From: Coriaria nepalensis | Taxonomy: Eukaryota > Streptophyta > Magnoliopsida > Cucurbitales > Coriariaceae | Direction: 5' to 3' | Assembly: GCA_027186245.1 (NCBI GenBank) | Contig: CP114495.1 | Coordinates: 8,114,501 to 8,178,500, forward strand | Length of the DNA stretch: 64,000 bases | Shown: positions 24,381 through 35,877 of the stretch, piece after piece | Layout: each line of letters starts with the position of its first letter | Position numbering within the stretch: the first letter of the stretch is position 1 | Notes under the pieces: model-generated | What the model saw: the letters and a program-made list of their open reading frames with translations, nothing else | What the model was told of the DNA's origin: nothing | Databases searched by the model: none | Position numbers and translations under genes: made by a program

Positions 24381-26024
24381 ATGTCTAAACATCTCATTTC
24401 CACCTCATTCCAATGTTTCTTTCTTGTACTCCAGTGTCTAATTCTCTTATCCTTACAAAACTGTGCTCTTTCGAAAGCAAGAACGGCTGGAAAACCTCAC
24501 AATCTTCATACAACTCGAACTGTTCGAGTAAAGTCTTTATTACCAAAAGCTACATGTCACACATCCACCAAACCCAAGGGTAAGCCATCATTCATTTACT
24601 ATCTCAAACTGGTTATAATCTTTATCATGTTCTATAACAGATTATGTGTTTATAATCGAATTCTAGGCATGCATAAAGGATCATACCTCAAAGTGGTACA
24701 GAGGCATGGTCCTTGCGCTCGACAGCAGCACCGCAAAGCAAATGTCCCGACGTTAACTCAAATTCATTTCAATGACCGATCTCGTGTTGACTTCTTACAT
24801 TCCAAGGCTTTTAGAAACATGGATAACTATATCAATGAGAACATACACAATTTAAGGGGTTCACCTATTCCAATTGAATACTCGACCGACATGACCGTAG
24901 CCGATTATACAGTGACTATGGGACTTGGCACACCCAAACAGGTAGTATCTCTTACACTTGATATTGCGGCTTTCACCTGGTTGGTGTGCATTCCTGAAAT
25001 GGATAACCATATGTACTTCAATCCAACCAAGTCCAAGACTATTACTAGTATACCATGTGACTCGCCGTTGTGCTCTGAACTGAATTCCACGGAAGGTAAC
25101 AACCGTTTTTTTTTTTTTTTTGTATGTATGAGGCTTGTTAATATTGTTTGTAAGCGTGTTAATTGTATATTATGGTTTCTGATGACCTATACAAATGCAG
25201 GAGTCTCAACTAGATGTTTTAAATCAAAATTTTGCAATTATGACACCCGAGTTTATGAGGCTGCACAAACAAAGGGATTTGTTGTAAGAGATACCCTCAC
25301 CATAACATCATCAAATGTAGTAGAGAACTTCCTTTTCGGTTGCAGTAATTACTATAACGGCTTTCAGCTTGCTGCCCCAGGGATACTCGGCTTGGGGCGA
25401 GGCAATGTCTCTCTGCTTAAGCAAACCGAAAAAGAATATCGCCAAGTATTCTCATATTGCTTACCTTCTGATCCTAGTTATAATGGCTATCTTTGGTTAG
25501 GAGATGTTGGCAGTGACTCCGTTAAGTACGTACCAATGATGAGCACTCCTTATAAATCTACTTACAGCATAGAAATTACTGGTATAAGCGTAGATGGAAA
25601 TAAGTTAGATATTCCAAAGACGGTTTTTTCAAAAGTTGGATCAATTATTGATGTAGGTGCAACTTATACTTGGTTGCCGGCTATAGCATACGATGCCCTA
25701 CAAGCCAAGTTCCGAATGTATATGGAGTACTTTTATCAACCTAGTAAACGACATGGTTCACTTCATACATGCTTTGATATAACTGGTCATGAAGAAATCG
25801 AAATTCCTAAAGTTAGCTTTCATTTCAGCGATGATCTTGAGGTCAAGCTCCAAGTGCCCGGAATAATATACATACCGAATGAATCCGAAGTTTGTTTGGC
25901 GTTTGGAAAGAACGAAAATGAGAATTCCATGACTGTGTTCGGGAACGCTCAACAACGGACACTAGAGATTGTAATTGATAATGGTCAAGGGAGGATTGGA
26001 TTTGGCCCAAGGAGCTGCAGCTAA
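24381..26024 (+). CDS. Atypical aspartic protease, copy 2
   Basis: Exons 24381-24579, 24667-25095, 25201-26024 give 483 residues after splicing. Signal peptide residues about 1-30, then propeptide (LKVVQRHGPC) and pepsin-like domain. The first catalytic aspartate, D165, is in LDIAAFTW, so DTGS has become DIAA; the second, D360, is in IIDVGATYTWLP, where DSG has become DVG. Both aspartates remain, but the Thr/Ser and Gly that support catalysis are replaced, making it the most divergent of the four active-site pairs. Flanking landmarks (LGLGRGNVSLLKQT, VFSYCLPSD, FGNAQQRTLEIV) are intact. Both introns (87 and 105 bases) are multiples of three and contain no in-frame stop, so unspliced reading also gives a continuous 547-residue frame. 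Probably a secreted pseudo-protease or one with altered activity. Confidence 0.82.
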   Translation: MSKHLISTSFQCFFLVLQCLILLSLQNCALSKARTAGKPHNLHTTRTVRVKSLLPKATCHTSTKPKGKPSFIYYLKLVIIFIMFYNRLCVYNRILGMHKGSYLKVVQRHGPCARQQHRKANVPTLTQIHFNDRSRVDFLHSKAFRNMDNYINENIHNLRGSPIPIEYSTDMTVADYTVTMGLGTPKQVVSLTLDIAAFTWLVCIPEMDNHMYFNPTKSKTITSIPCDSPLCSELNSTEGNNRFFFFFVCMRLVNIVCKRVNCILWFLMTYTNAGVSTRCFKSKFCNYDTRVYEAAQTKGFVVRDTLTITSSNVVENFLFGCSNYYNGFQLAAPGILGLGRGNVSLLKQTEKEYRQVFSYCLPSDPSYNGYLWLGDVGSDSVKYVPMMSTPYKSTYSIEITGISVDGNKLDIPKTVFSKVGSIIDVGATYTWLPAIAYDALQAKFRMYMEYFYQPSKRHGSLHTCFDITGHEEIEIPKVSFHFSDDLEVKLQVPGIIYIPNESEVCLAFGKNENENSMTVFGNAQQRTLEIVIDNGQGRIGFGPRSCS

Positions 26025-27107
26025 TAAGAGAAGCAATAATGAATGTATTTTTCTGTTTTCCCTTCCAATTTTCATAGAATAATAAATTAAGAGTAAAACC
26101 AGTTGTGAATTTACTTGAACATTTAGTATGAACACTTTCGGGTGCCAATTTGTAAGAGCAAGTATACAAGGTTTGATTGTTCGTTTTTATATAATAGGAG
26201 GATTACATTATAGAGTTGAAACCCGAAACACAAATATATAAAGAAGAAATACAAATTATCCTGAGCTCACATACAAAGATATTGTACAAACTATATTTCT
26301 CTAGCAAACAGGTTATTTTATGATGTGATTTAGTTATTACATCTCATACGGATTATGATAGAGAGTCAAATTAGTGGAGAGAGTCAAATTAATAATTTGC
26401 AATAAATGAGTCTGAGTAGAATTTACTCTCGAATGCTAACGCATGAAAGGAGAAAACTCAAATCACATATATACTTTATAACAGCTCAACCAATATTCGA
26501 TATGAGATAAACTTAAATGATGAGTATCCTTGCACTACTGTGGACAATTCTTCAAACGATTTATCTAGCTCAATTTTGGTATCTGATATGGGGACAAAAT
26601 TTGTTATTGTTGAGTATTATGTTATACATGGTAAGATCGCATAATTTAGAAAACTAATATTTTTGTAATTGATGTTGAAAATAACGAGAATGAACTTAAA
26701 TGATGATGATGATAATAATGATTGTTGAGTATTATGTTGAACTACTAGAGGATTGTCAAGTGCATGTTTCTCAAGATAAGCCATGTAGACATAAAATGCT
26801 TACTAATGACTTTGAGAATTTACTGCAAAGGAAAAGAAAGGGTTATTGGTTAGAAGAAAGTATAGAGGTCAATTTTCTCATTTTAACATTATTGGATAAG
26901 AGAATTCCAACCAAAAAATTGGTGAAGACGCTGTCGAAATTCACAAAACCTAATATTAACCTGCAATCTGTTACTGACTGTGAAAAATGCTTTGGTAGAA
27001 ACATATGTCCTGCATTCTTCCTTTTTTTCTTCAATGGGAGAAAATTCTTAGTTTCTTTTTTCTGTTCTTTTTTTTTTTTTTTTTTTTTTTAATTTCGAAA
27101 CCAACAG
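26025..27107. other. Spacer 3' of protease copy 2
   Basis: Contains 3' flank of the protease gene. An open plus-strand stretch at 26700-27092 has no similarity I recognise and ends in poly-T, so I do not call it. A run of about 22 T at 27069-27090 precedes the orphan HISN6 exon and may be part of its intron. Confidence 0.4.
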
Positions 27108-27242
27108 GAGAATCTTGCAAAAATGGGTGTTATGATTCGGCTTTACGGCAAGAAAGAACTGAAGGGTTAAGTTCGTGTGACTGCGGGGAAGCCTGAACAC
27201 ACTGATGTCTTCATGCACTGCCTCAAACGCATCTCCTCTTAG
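27108..27242 (+). pseudogene. HISN6: Orphan last exon of histidinol-phosphate aminotransferase
   Basis: An AG acceptor at 27106-27107 is followed by a 45-codon reading frame whose residues match the C-terminus of plant histidinol-phosphate aminotransferase (histidine biosynthesis, plastid, PLP-dependent): NLAKMGVMIRLYGKKELKG, then VRVTAGKPEHTDVFM and CLKRIS before the TAG at 27240-27242. One in-frame TAA (27168-27170) interrupts it between these two parts. I found no preceding exons in the 1 kb upstream. It is therefore a duplicated gene fragment carrying its intron acceptor. The match rests on remembered family sequence. Confidence 0.75.
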
Positions 27243-27804
27243 CTCAACTCCCAATCACTTTGATCGTCTCAATCTTGTTTTGTTGGATTCCATTTTAGTG
27301 AACTTATAACATCTGTAATGATTGAATATTTATTCAACCCTGTAGCGTATCTTTGTAGTCAAGACAGTCATTTGCAAATCACGTTTTTCTATATTTCTTA
27401 TTCTATTTGCTACGTGGTTAATACTCTAATTTGTTTTACTCTATGTCATGTGGTTTAATTGTCACAAAAATATATAAAGATCCTCAGAGAATCTCTAGGT
27501 AGTAAGGAGAGAGTTAAATCAATGGTTTATGAGAAATGGGTTTAAGAAGAATTCATTCCCTGAAGCTAGCTCAAAATGGAGAGAACTCAAATCACATATG
27601 TACTTTATAATAGCACAACCACTATTTGATATGTGATACAGTAGAATTTAGATAAATTAATAATTTTGATTAAATAAATTTTTTTGTCCTAATTTAAAAA
27701 TAATTTCTTCAATTTATTCAAAAGTTGTAAGAAGGAATTAACATACGAATAGTAAGAGAGTGATTGCAAACTCTTATTTACAAGACAGCTTAGTTAATTT
27801 GGTC
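27243..27804. other. Spacer and promoter side of protease copy 3
   Basis: No gene recognised. Sequence near 27570-27640 (GGAGAGAACTCAAATCACATATGTACTTTATAA) repeats sequence near 26450-26480, a trace of duplication between the flanks of copies 2 and 3. Confidence 0.5.
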
Positions 27805-28675
27805 ATGGCTAAATATCCCCTAGCAACATGCTTCGCATGTTTCTTTCTTGTAGTTCAATTCCTAGTTATTCTCTTCTCCCTAGAAAATTTTGTTCTTTTG
27901 GCAGCAATACCAGATGCAACACCTCATCATCTTCATCAAACTCACACAATTCGACTTAACTCTTCGTTACTGGGAACTACTTGTCACGACTTCATCGAAT
28001 CCAAAAGTTAAATTAGGCCATCATGTGTTTAATAGTATCTTTAAAAGCTTGTTTTACGCTACTTCATTTGTATATATATATATGAACAATTCATGATACT
28101 ACATGAAATGACAGTGTTTATATCAAATATAGGGTTGAGTAGAGGGACATATCTCAGACTAGTACACAGACATGGTACTTACGCTCCACGTGATGGGCAA
28201 GGTGAAGAAAATGTTCCGACACTCACTCAAATTCACCTCAATGACCGATCTCGAGTTAATTTCATACAATTGGGGTATTTTGATGACTTGAATAACAATA
28301 TTAATGATAACATACACAACTTAAGGGACTCGGCTATCCCGGTTAAATACGGGATAAGGTATAGTATAACTGAGTATGTTGTAACTGTGGGACTTGGTAC
28401 ACCCAAACAAGTGGTCCCTCTCATGCTTGACACTGCAAGTGCTTTCACTTGGTTGTTGTGTAGTAGTAAAGGAGATAACCCTTACATCTACAACCCAACT
28501 AAGTCTAAAACAATTGCTAACATATCATGTCACTCGCCCTTGTGTTCCCAACTTAATTCAACTCGAGGTAATTACAATCATTTTGGCGTATTTTTCATTA
28601 TATCGGTTTTGTCGTGATTTTCGAGTTGATGATACACACATTCATTGATGTTAGCTCTTCAACTATAATGCTTTT

Positions 28676-28717
<42 letters not shown>

Positions 28718-29770
28718 ATGACTTAGCACTAATTTCACATGAAAATTTATCCATCCTAAATTACTTCAGGTAATCAGCTCCTATATTAGAAAAATCCTGA
28801 GTCGTTAGTAATATTAGATTGCCAAATACAAGGCAGTCTTCACAAAAAGGTCTTGCATTATCCTTTTTCAAAAAAGCAACTATATTTGTAAAATAATCGA
28901 CGACTTAGAACTCTTTTAGCAACAATCTTAGAATCTAATTATCAATGAAATGCAGGGATCTCAACAAGACGCTATCAATCAGGGTATGAATATGAAACTG
29001 GGTTTCATAACATGGCGCATACGAATGGATTTGCTAGCTGCGAAACCCTAACAATAACTTCGACCAATGTAGTTGACAACTTCCTTTTCAGTTGTAGCCA
29101 TTACTACTTAGGCTATGAGCTAGGTGAGTCAGGCGTGTTGGGCCTCGGACAAGGCAATATCTCCTTACTAAAGCAAACAGAAAGCGAATACCAACAAGTA
29201 TTCTCATATTGTTTACCTTCTACGTCGAGTCATACCGGCTATCTTTGGTTAGGCGACGATGGCAGTGATTCCGTTAGGTACGTACCATTAGTCAAAATGC
29301 CTTACAGCTCTGCTTACGGCGTAGACATTACTGGTATAAGCATAGCAGGAAAAAGGGTAGAAATTCCAAAGAAAATATTTTCAAAGCCAGGCACAATAAT
29401 AGATACAGCTACAACTTTTACAAGGTTGCCCGCTGCAGCATACGATACGCTGAAAGACGAGTTTCAAAAATGGATGGAAAAGTACCCAAAAATTGATCCT
29501 GTTGGCGAATTTGATACATGCTATAGCCTAGCTAACTACCATATAATTGCATTTCCCAAAATCAGGTTTCATTTTGATGATGTTGAGGTAGAGATCCATA
29601 GTAGTGGGGTAATGTATGAAGCGAGTGCATCAAAATCTTGTTTCGCGTTTATCAGGAACCGTAATGAGAGTCGCATGACTGTGTTTGGAGATGCTCAACA
29701 ACGAACATTGCAGATCGTGCATGATATCGGTCGAGCGAGGATTGGATTTGCACCAGAACGTTGTTTGTAG
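27805..29770 (+). CDS. Atypical aspartic protease, copy 3
   Basis: Exons 27805-28006, 28133-28567, 28956-29770; phase 1 junctions; 483 residues. I start at the ATG at 27805, because MAKYPLATCFACFFLVV aligns with the other copies' signal peptides; an in-frame ATG further upstream would add 15 residues. The first aspartate, D167, lies in LDTASAFTW (DTAS for DTGS) and the second, D362, in IIDTATTFTRLP (DTA for DSG), so the glycine is lost in both lobes. The propeptide keeps LRLVHRHG but the usual PC has become TY. The C-terminal VFGDAQQRTLQIVHDIG block is intact. The donor of intron 1 (AAAA|GTTAAA) is weak. Intron 2 carries a long AT microsatellite. Likely secreted; activity uncertain. Confidence 0.82.
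28679..28712. repeat. AT microsatellite in intron 2 of protease copy 3
   Basis: About 17 uninterrupted AT units seen directly; likely length-polymorphic. Confidence 0.9.
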
Positions 29771-30755
29771 ATGATTTCATTACCACCTTGAGTTGATAAA
29801 CAAAATGGATTTAATTTCTCTTTTAGAAGCAAAATAATGAAGTCTGTGAGTAAGATAAAATAATATTAGCCACCACAAAATAGTAAATATTTCTATAAAT
29901 TTTTACTTATATCAACTTTGTATATAGTTGGGATTGATCTAGAATGGTCTATCCAAATAATTCTTTATAAAATTTAGTTAAGATGGTGGTAGTCCACATA
30001 TTTTTAATAATTTTAGGTGTATTGAAGTATATTTTAATAATTATTTTGTGATTTCACATTTTTTGTGATTTAAAGTGATTAAAGTCCTATTGGCTAAATA
30101 TGATGATAGTGTGAGGGGATTAAATCTAATTTGACTAAATATCAATTATTATTGGCCAAAAAAATAAAAAAAATCTGCAACAAATGAAGAAGATGCTTGT
30201 CTAACTCCTTTAACCAGTACTTATCCTGAGGAATGATACCACAAACAACCATCTTTTTACCATAATATGGAGTCCCATTCCTACTCAACAAAATTTCCCA
30301 GCAAATCAAGGGAAGCACTAAAGAAACAACGTTCTTGAATTGACATAATCCTTTCAGAACTGTCCACCAAAGAAAGAACCTGCCCACCAAGGGGTAAACT
30401 GCATCTTATAATGACCTGCAATTAGATCGGTCTAATAACATTACTTGGCGTACCAACATCAAATAAGATTACATATTCTTGAAATATTGATGCCATATGA
30501 TTTGCTTGGTGACCAAATATCAAATAATTTTGTTCTTTTTCTTATAAGTAAAAGAAATCATTCAATTTTACATTGATATAAAAGGTCTCAAGACAATGCA
30601 ACTCCTAATGAGATTACTAAGTGTGACATCATATAACGATATGGGATAATATGATTAGTCATATACATATATATATATATATATATATGATTAGTATTAT
30701 GTAATCCATTAATATAAACATAAACACAATTAAGCACAAGTCCAGGCTTCTACAC
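29771..30755. other. Spacer and promoter side of protease copy 4
   Basis: No convincing gene. A minus-strand frame of about 80 codons (30390-30142) with WWTVLKGLCQFKNVVSL looks like a fragment but has no family I recognise. An AT tract at about 30666-30690 lies 65-90 bases before the copy 4 ATG and may serve as TATA region. Confidence 0.4.
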
Positions 30756-32411
30756 ATGGCTACTACTACTACCTCTTCCTTTCATATATTTTTCCTTGCT
30801 TCTTTGATGTTTCAAGGTCTTCTCCAAAATGGGTTCCTCATAAAAGGAAGACCCGTCGTAGAAAACTGCGACCTTCTCTGTAGCACGCACATTGTTCGGC
30901 TTGACTCTCTACTACCTAAAACATTTTGCGAATCAATGATTCGAGGTTAGAAAAACATTCAGCTATATTTATAATGGTAGCAAAGTTCCACTACTTGTAA
31001 TATATCATAAGCATTTGGTCCTAAATTGTTTGCATCCTGGCTACAGATACAAACAAGGGCTCATCTATTGATGTGATGCATAAACATGGCCCGTGCTCTC
31101 GTAATAAATTAATTGCTCCGACACCTAGTCAAGTATTTATGAAGGAGAGTGTGCGAGTCAGTTCCATCAACCACAGAATTTTCGTCAATTCATCGAAGCA
31201 TAGATACTGGAACTCGAAGATAAAGATGGTTATGAGGACGAAGTATACCATCGGCCTTGGCTCATCTAACTATATTGTTACTGCAGGACTTGGCATCCCT
31301 AAATCTGAGTCTTCTTTCATAATTGACACTACTTATGATCTCACTTGGTTGAAGTGTAGGAATGTACGTATTAAGCAACTCTACAGCCCCAAGCGGTCAG
31401 AATCATATGCTATCGTAAATTCTAGTTCTCCTCTTTGCTTTCAACTAAACTCTACCCCAGGTAATTACATTAAAATAATTTACATTCTTAAGTGATTTAA
31501 GTTCATGCAGAAGAAGAAGAAAAAAAAAACATTACAAATAGATGGACACAATTATTGTTTAATGTTTCGACCTTATTAATGCAGGAGTATGGTCAACTAG
31601 TTCAGGCCAAAAATTGTTTCCATGTCAGTATAAGTTGTGCTCCCACAACAGAAAGATCTCTGTTGGATATCTAGGATTAGAGAGGCTAACCTTGACACAA
31701 GATAATAGGTTTCGAAACTTCCCTTTTGGTTGTAGTTACGAAAGAAATAGGATTCTGGGGAATGTTGACGGGATATTAGGACTCGGAACTCACAGGACTT
31801 CAATTGTCAGCCGAACTGCAACAGCGTATAAACAAGTGTTTTCTTACTGTCTTCCTTCAATATCAAGTTACATTGGCTACCTTAAGTTTGGCAACAACAA
31901 TATTAGTGACACCGTCAAATATACACCTTTGGTGGTACAATACTCTTCTTTCTATGGCTTAAACGTCATCGGTGTAAGCGTCGGAGGTCGTCAAATACTA
32001 CCGTTTCTGGATATAATACTCTTAGACACCCCTACAATAATTGATTCGGGCACAGAGATAACCCAACTACCACATTTAGTATATAATGCAATGAAAGCCG
32101 AGTTTATGAAAAGAATGAATTATTCGATGACGTCGAGACATTTCATACTTGATACATGTTATGACTTGAGCGGTTACGAGTCAGTAACCATCCCAGCTAT
32201 AAGCTTTCACTTCAAGGGTGGAGTTAAGATAGATGTGCACCCATCAGGAATATTGTATATGGTGGATAAGTCAAAAGGTTGCTTAGCATTTACCAAAAAC
32301 CCTAGCACAAAAAGTATAATGATTCTGGGAAACATGATGCAGAAGACGCTGGAGGTGGTCTATGATATCGGTAAGCGACAGATTGGTTTTCGACACGGAA
32401 GCTGTAATTAA
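30756..32411 (+). CDS. Atypical aspartic protease, copy 4
   Basis: Exons 30756-30945, 31047-31460, 31585-32411; phase 1 junctions; 476 residues. N-terminal hydrophobic signal region (FHIFFLASLMFQGLL), propeptide with VMHKHGPCSRN, then the protease fold. The first aspartate, D157, is in IIDTTYDLTWLKC, so DTG is DTT; the second, D355, is in the canonical IIDSGTEITQLP. The rest of the fold is well kept (FPFGCSYER, GILGLG, VFSYCLPS, ILGNMMQKTLEVVYDIG). It is the copy closest to ordinary At5g10770-like proteases and only its N-lobe glycine is lost. Expected to be secreted. Copy-specific flanks differ from copies 2 and 3, suggesting an older duplication. Confidence 0.85.
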
Positions 32412-33675
32412 GCGATAGTGATTTCACCAGCAAAAAAATAATTAATGTTTGTAATGTAAGAATTTAGTAAACTTATCATAGTATTTATGAGGAAAATTAG
32501 CATAATTTATCATGATAAATATAATGGGGTACCAATTGAGTACTTAAATAATATTATTATCTTCAACTGGCCAATTAATATTATTACTCCCGAAGGATCG
32601 GAAGTTTGAATCACCAAAAATCATCGTAGGAATCGAACTTTAAGAATGTTTTTTGGTTTAAACCTCTTCTTACCATTGTTTTCTATGAGCCATTGTCCAT
32701 ATGAAGATAGACAATGACAAGAACTCATGAACTAAACCCACAATCCTTTTTTTCCTCCAATGATACTTCTGATGTATGCATCCATTTGTTTCTACCCATC
32801 TTTTTTTTTTTGTTTTCCTTCTTTTTGGTTTTATTTGGTTAATGCATAAAAGCCCCTTGAATTTTAAAATTATGCGCTAAGAACCCCATGAATTTTAAAA
32901 CTCTTAATAAAGACCTCTTATAATTTAACAAAGGTGTCGAAGGACCTTTTACAAAATATGCTAAATACTCCATAATAAATTTTTTTTTTTTTTTCCTAAC
33001 AGGTTGACGATGTTGAAGTGGCAACTTAAGAGTGTACTCAAGCCGAGCAGTACTGACCTCTAATTTTAAAAAAGTCGATGAGCTTTAAAAAAGTTTGGTT
33101 ATTCGAGCTCATCTAATTCTATAGAGCTTGAGGTTGTTGAGTCGGTTCTCATACATTGCAAAACCCGAATTTGAGTTTGAGCTTCATGCTCGAGCACTCG
33201 GCTTGTTTGTCTCGATCAGTGTATTATCCGAGTTGAGTGTATTATGCCTTGAGATCAGCTTGTTTAACGTACAGTTGTGTTGATGTGGCATGCCTACTCC
33301 CTCTCTCTCACACCAATTGCAATCAGAAGATGCCCACTCCCTCAAATCTCTTTCATTTTGCACAGAATTAACATCCAAAAAGTGGAAAACTAAAATATAA
33401 ACGACATTGCTTATTATTATTGATCATCTTGAGGAATCTATATTACAACACAAGTTTATTTGTGACCCCAATTTTCGAATAACAAATTTTCATGAGCCAA
33501 TAACTACCAGCTCGATTTTCCCCTTTAGATTAAGAAAGAAAAAATTGAAAAAAAAAAAAATTGAAAAATGAAAAATGAAAAACCAGTTTTTGGCTATGAA
33601 AATAAATATACCTGTTTGCTATCTGGTTATGGTTTCAGAGTTGAATTCATGTATCTATATGTTACTACCGGGAGC
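32412..33675. other. Spacer between convergent genes
   Basis: 3' flanks of protease copy 4 and SPS. A segment near 32600-32640 read on the minus strand contains AGTTCGATTCCT, resembling a tRNA B box, so a decayed SINE is possible; no A box or tail was established. No gene recognised. Confidence 0.4.
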
Positions 33676-35877
33676 TTAATCAATCCGTTCGAGATTAAAT
33701 GCCACCATATCCTCAAGCGCTAACCGAAATGTGCTCTGAGGAAGACATTGTAAACTTTCAATCGCTTGATCTGCTTTCTGCTTAGCCAGTTCTCGTGCCC
33801 TATCAATCCCGCCACAACTCTTAACTAACTCAACTGCTTCGTCAAGTGACCCTGTCTCATTGAACTCCGACTCGATTATTTGTCTCAATTTTGGTTCCTT
33901 CTCTAGAGCAAATATAACAGGAGCGGTTAGATTTCCCTTCGCCAGGTCACTGCCAGCTGGCTTTCCTAACTGCTCGGCCGATTGAGTAAAATCCAAAATG
34001 TCGTCGACGATTTGAAAGGACAGACCGAGATTCTTCCCGTACTCGTACATTTTTTCGGCTGTACTTTGACCCCCCCCGCTGAAAATCGCAGCCCCTTTAG
34101 TGCCAGCAGAAACTAAGGAAGCTGTCTTGTAATAGCTTTTAAGCAAATACTCTTCGAGATCTACATCGCAATCGAAAAGGCTTGATGCTTGCTTTATTTC
34201 ACCACTTGCAAAATCTTTAATAACCTAAGTAAGATATTTAATTTGAGCATCGGTGAAAATGTAGAAAATTATGAACATATATGTATTTTTTTTTCCTGGT
34301 TACCTGGCTGATGAGTTTAATGACTTCTAGGTTTTCGAGGTTTGCTAGATACCATGAAGATTGTGCAAACATGAAGTCTCCAGCTAGTACTGCTACTCTT
34401 GTACCGAATGATTGATGTACAGTTTCCTTCCCTGTAACAGAAACAACAAGATAGGGAAAATGATAAATACAAAACGAAATGAAGCCTTTTGTATAATTCT
34501 GATTGCTAGTCCGGACTTAACGGGAAACAGGTCAAAGGAATTTGGGAAAAAACAAAACAATAATGTCAATAATGTCTCACCTCTACGTAGATCACTGTCA
34601 TCTAAAATGTCATCATGTAACAAGCTGGCAGTGTGGATCATCTCGATGATCTCTGCTAAACGCCTATGCTCCAAGGTAAGTTCCCTGGTGAAGAGTACTG
34701 AATTAAAACTTGAATTTTCTTCAATGCTATGTCATATTATATAGTCTCCAAAGAATTACTCACTTTAATCCAACAAGCTCAGCAGTTGCTCTTGATACCA
34801 AGAATACCAAGGCCGGTCTAATTCTCTTCCCTCCAGCTCCAAAAATCTGTTGAGCTGCAGACATTAAGACCGGGTTTTCTGCACCTACGATCTGGAAGAG
34901 CAATACAAGAATGATACATTGCTAGTCAGGAGAATATGTATCTAACTAAAAGACACAAAACAAAAATCATGCCTCAAAAAACTGAAAATTTTGAGCGAGG
35001 CCAAATCACTTCAAATCTCACACCAATTGAAGAAGAATTGATTTTGCTATGTTGAGGGTCTTCAAAAGATTGACCATGAATGAGTTGCTTAGTGTGTTTT
35101 TTTGAATTGGTAAAAAAAAAAATGAAAACAAAACCCAAAACAGAAAAGAAAAAGAATTAACCAGATCCTTTGAATCGAAAAAAGTTTGGCCAAAAATGAA
35201 TTGACCAAATCATTCGTAAATTTTTGGCCAATATCAATCTCTCAATCTTTCACCTTTTTTTCCACCTTATACTTTTCCAGATTCCTTTCTCTATTATTGC
35301 TAGCTTCAGTTTTATCTCTTTTCACCACACACAAAGTCTTAATGTAAATTAATCAATTACTAATTTCAATCCCACAATTTTGCATATCAGCCTAACTTCC
35401 TCAAAAGCTCAACCCAAGTTAAAATAGCGTAAATGGATAAATAAAAACCCACTATGCTTCCAAGGCGATACTTACTGAAAGAAGATTCTGGTTTAGAATC
35501 TGCAGATCATCAGCAACTACGTTAAACAAACTGGTCAATGAAACCGGGCTTCGCCACTCTCTCTTCAAATCGAACAATGATGAAGAAGTTCCCTGAGAAA
35601 CACCTACACATATACAAAACAAAGAGAACAAAAAGATATAAACAAACCATTACAGACAGGAAAAAGAAATAGAAAAATAGAAAAGGAGAGCTTTAATATT
35701 GAGCAGAGATTCTGGAGTTCTAGTAGAAAATACTCTACACCGAGCAATGTCTTTTCTGCAACAAACTATTCTCTGACCTCCATTGATTTTACTAACTTTA
35801 TCCTTAGAACAAGAGTAAGCAACCAAATCTGAAACACTCCTTCCAAAATCAAGGCTCTGGCAAGTCAAAGCCATCAT
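33676..35877 (-). CDS. SPS: Solanesyl diphosphate synthase, probably plastid-targeted
   Basis: Exons 35877-35658, 35603-35476, 34891-34764, 34684-34581, 34431-34304, 34224-33676 give 418 residues. The protein elongates prenyl diphosphates with IPP to the C45 side chain of plastoquinone or ubiquinone. It is a trans-prenyltransferase: [11 protein letters not shown] near residue 135, first aspartate-rich motif DDILD at 183-187, and second at 310-314 in [11 protein letters not shown], with [20 protein letters not shown] after it and the family ending FNLERID. The first 70 or so residues are Ser/Arg/Lys-rich with few acids, as in plastid transit peptides. Sequence and the exon pattern are closest to Arabidopsis SPS1/SPS2 as I remember them. 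The exon 1 donor (T|GTCTGT) is weak but is the only GT nearby in the correct phase; treat residues 60-75 as uncertain. Confidence 0.9.

Noticed and set aside
26700..27092. 130-codon plus-strand ORF
   Set aside because: Starts in ATG repeats and ends in poly-T coding F runs; no family recognised, so not called a gene.
32545..32720. Possible tRNA-derived SINE (AGTTCGATTCCT on minus strand)
   Set aside because: Only a B-box-like word; no A box, body or tail recognised, so it is mentioned in the spacer note only.
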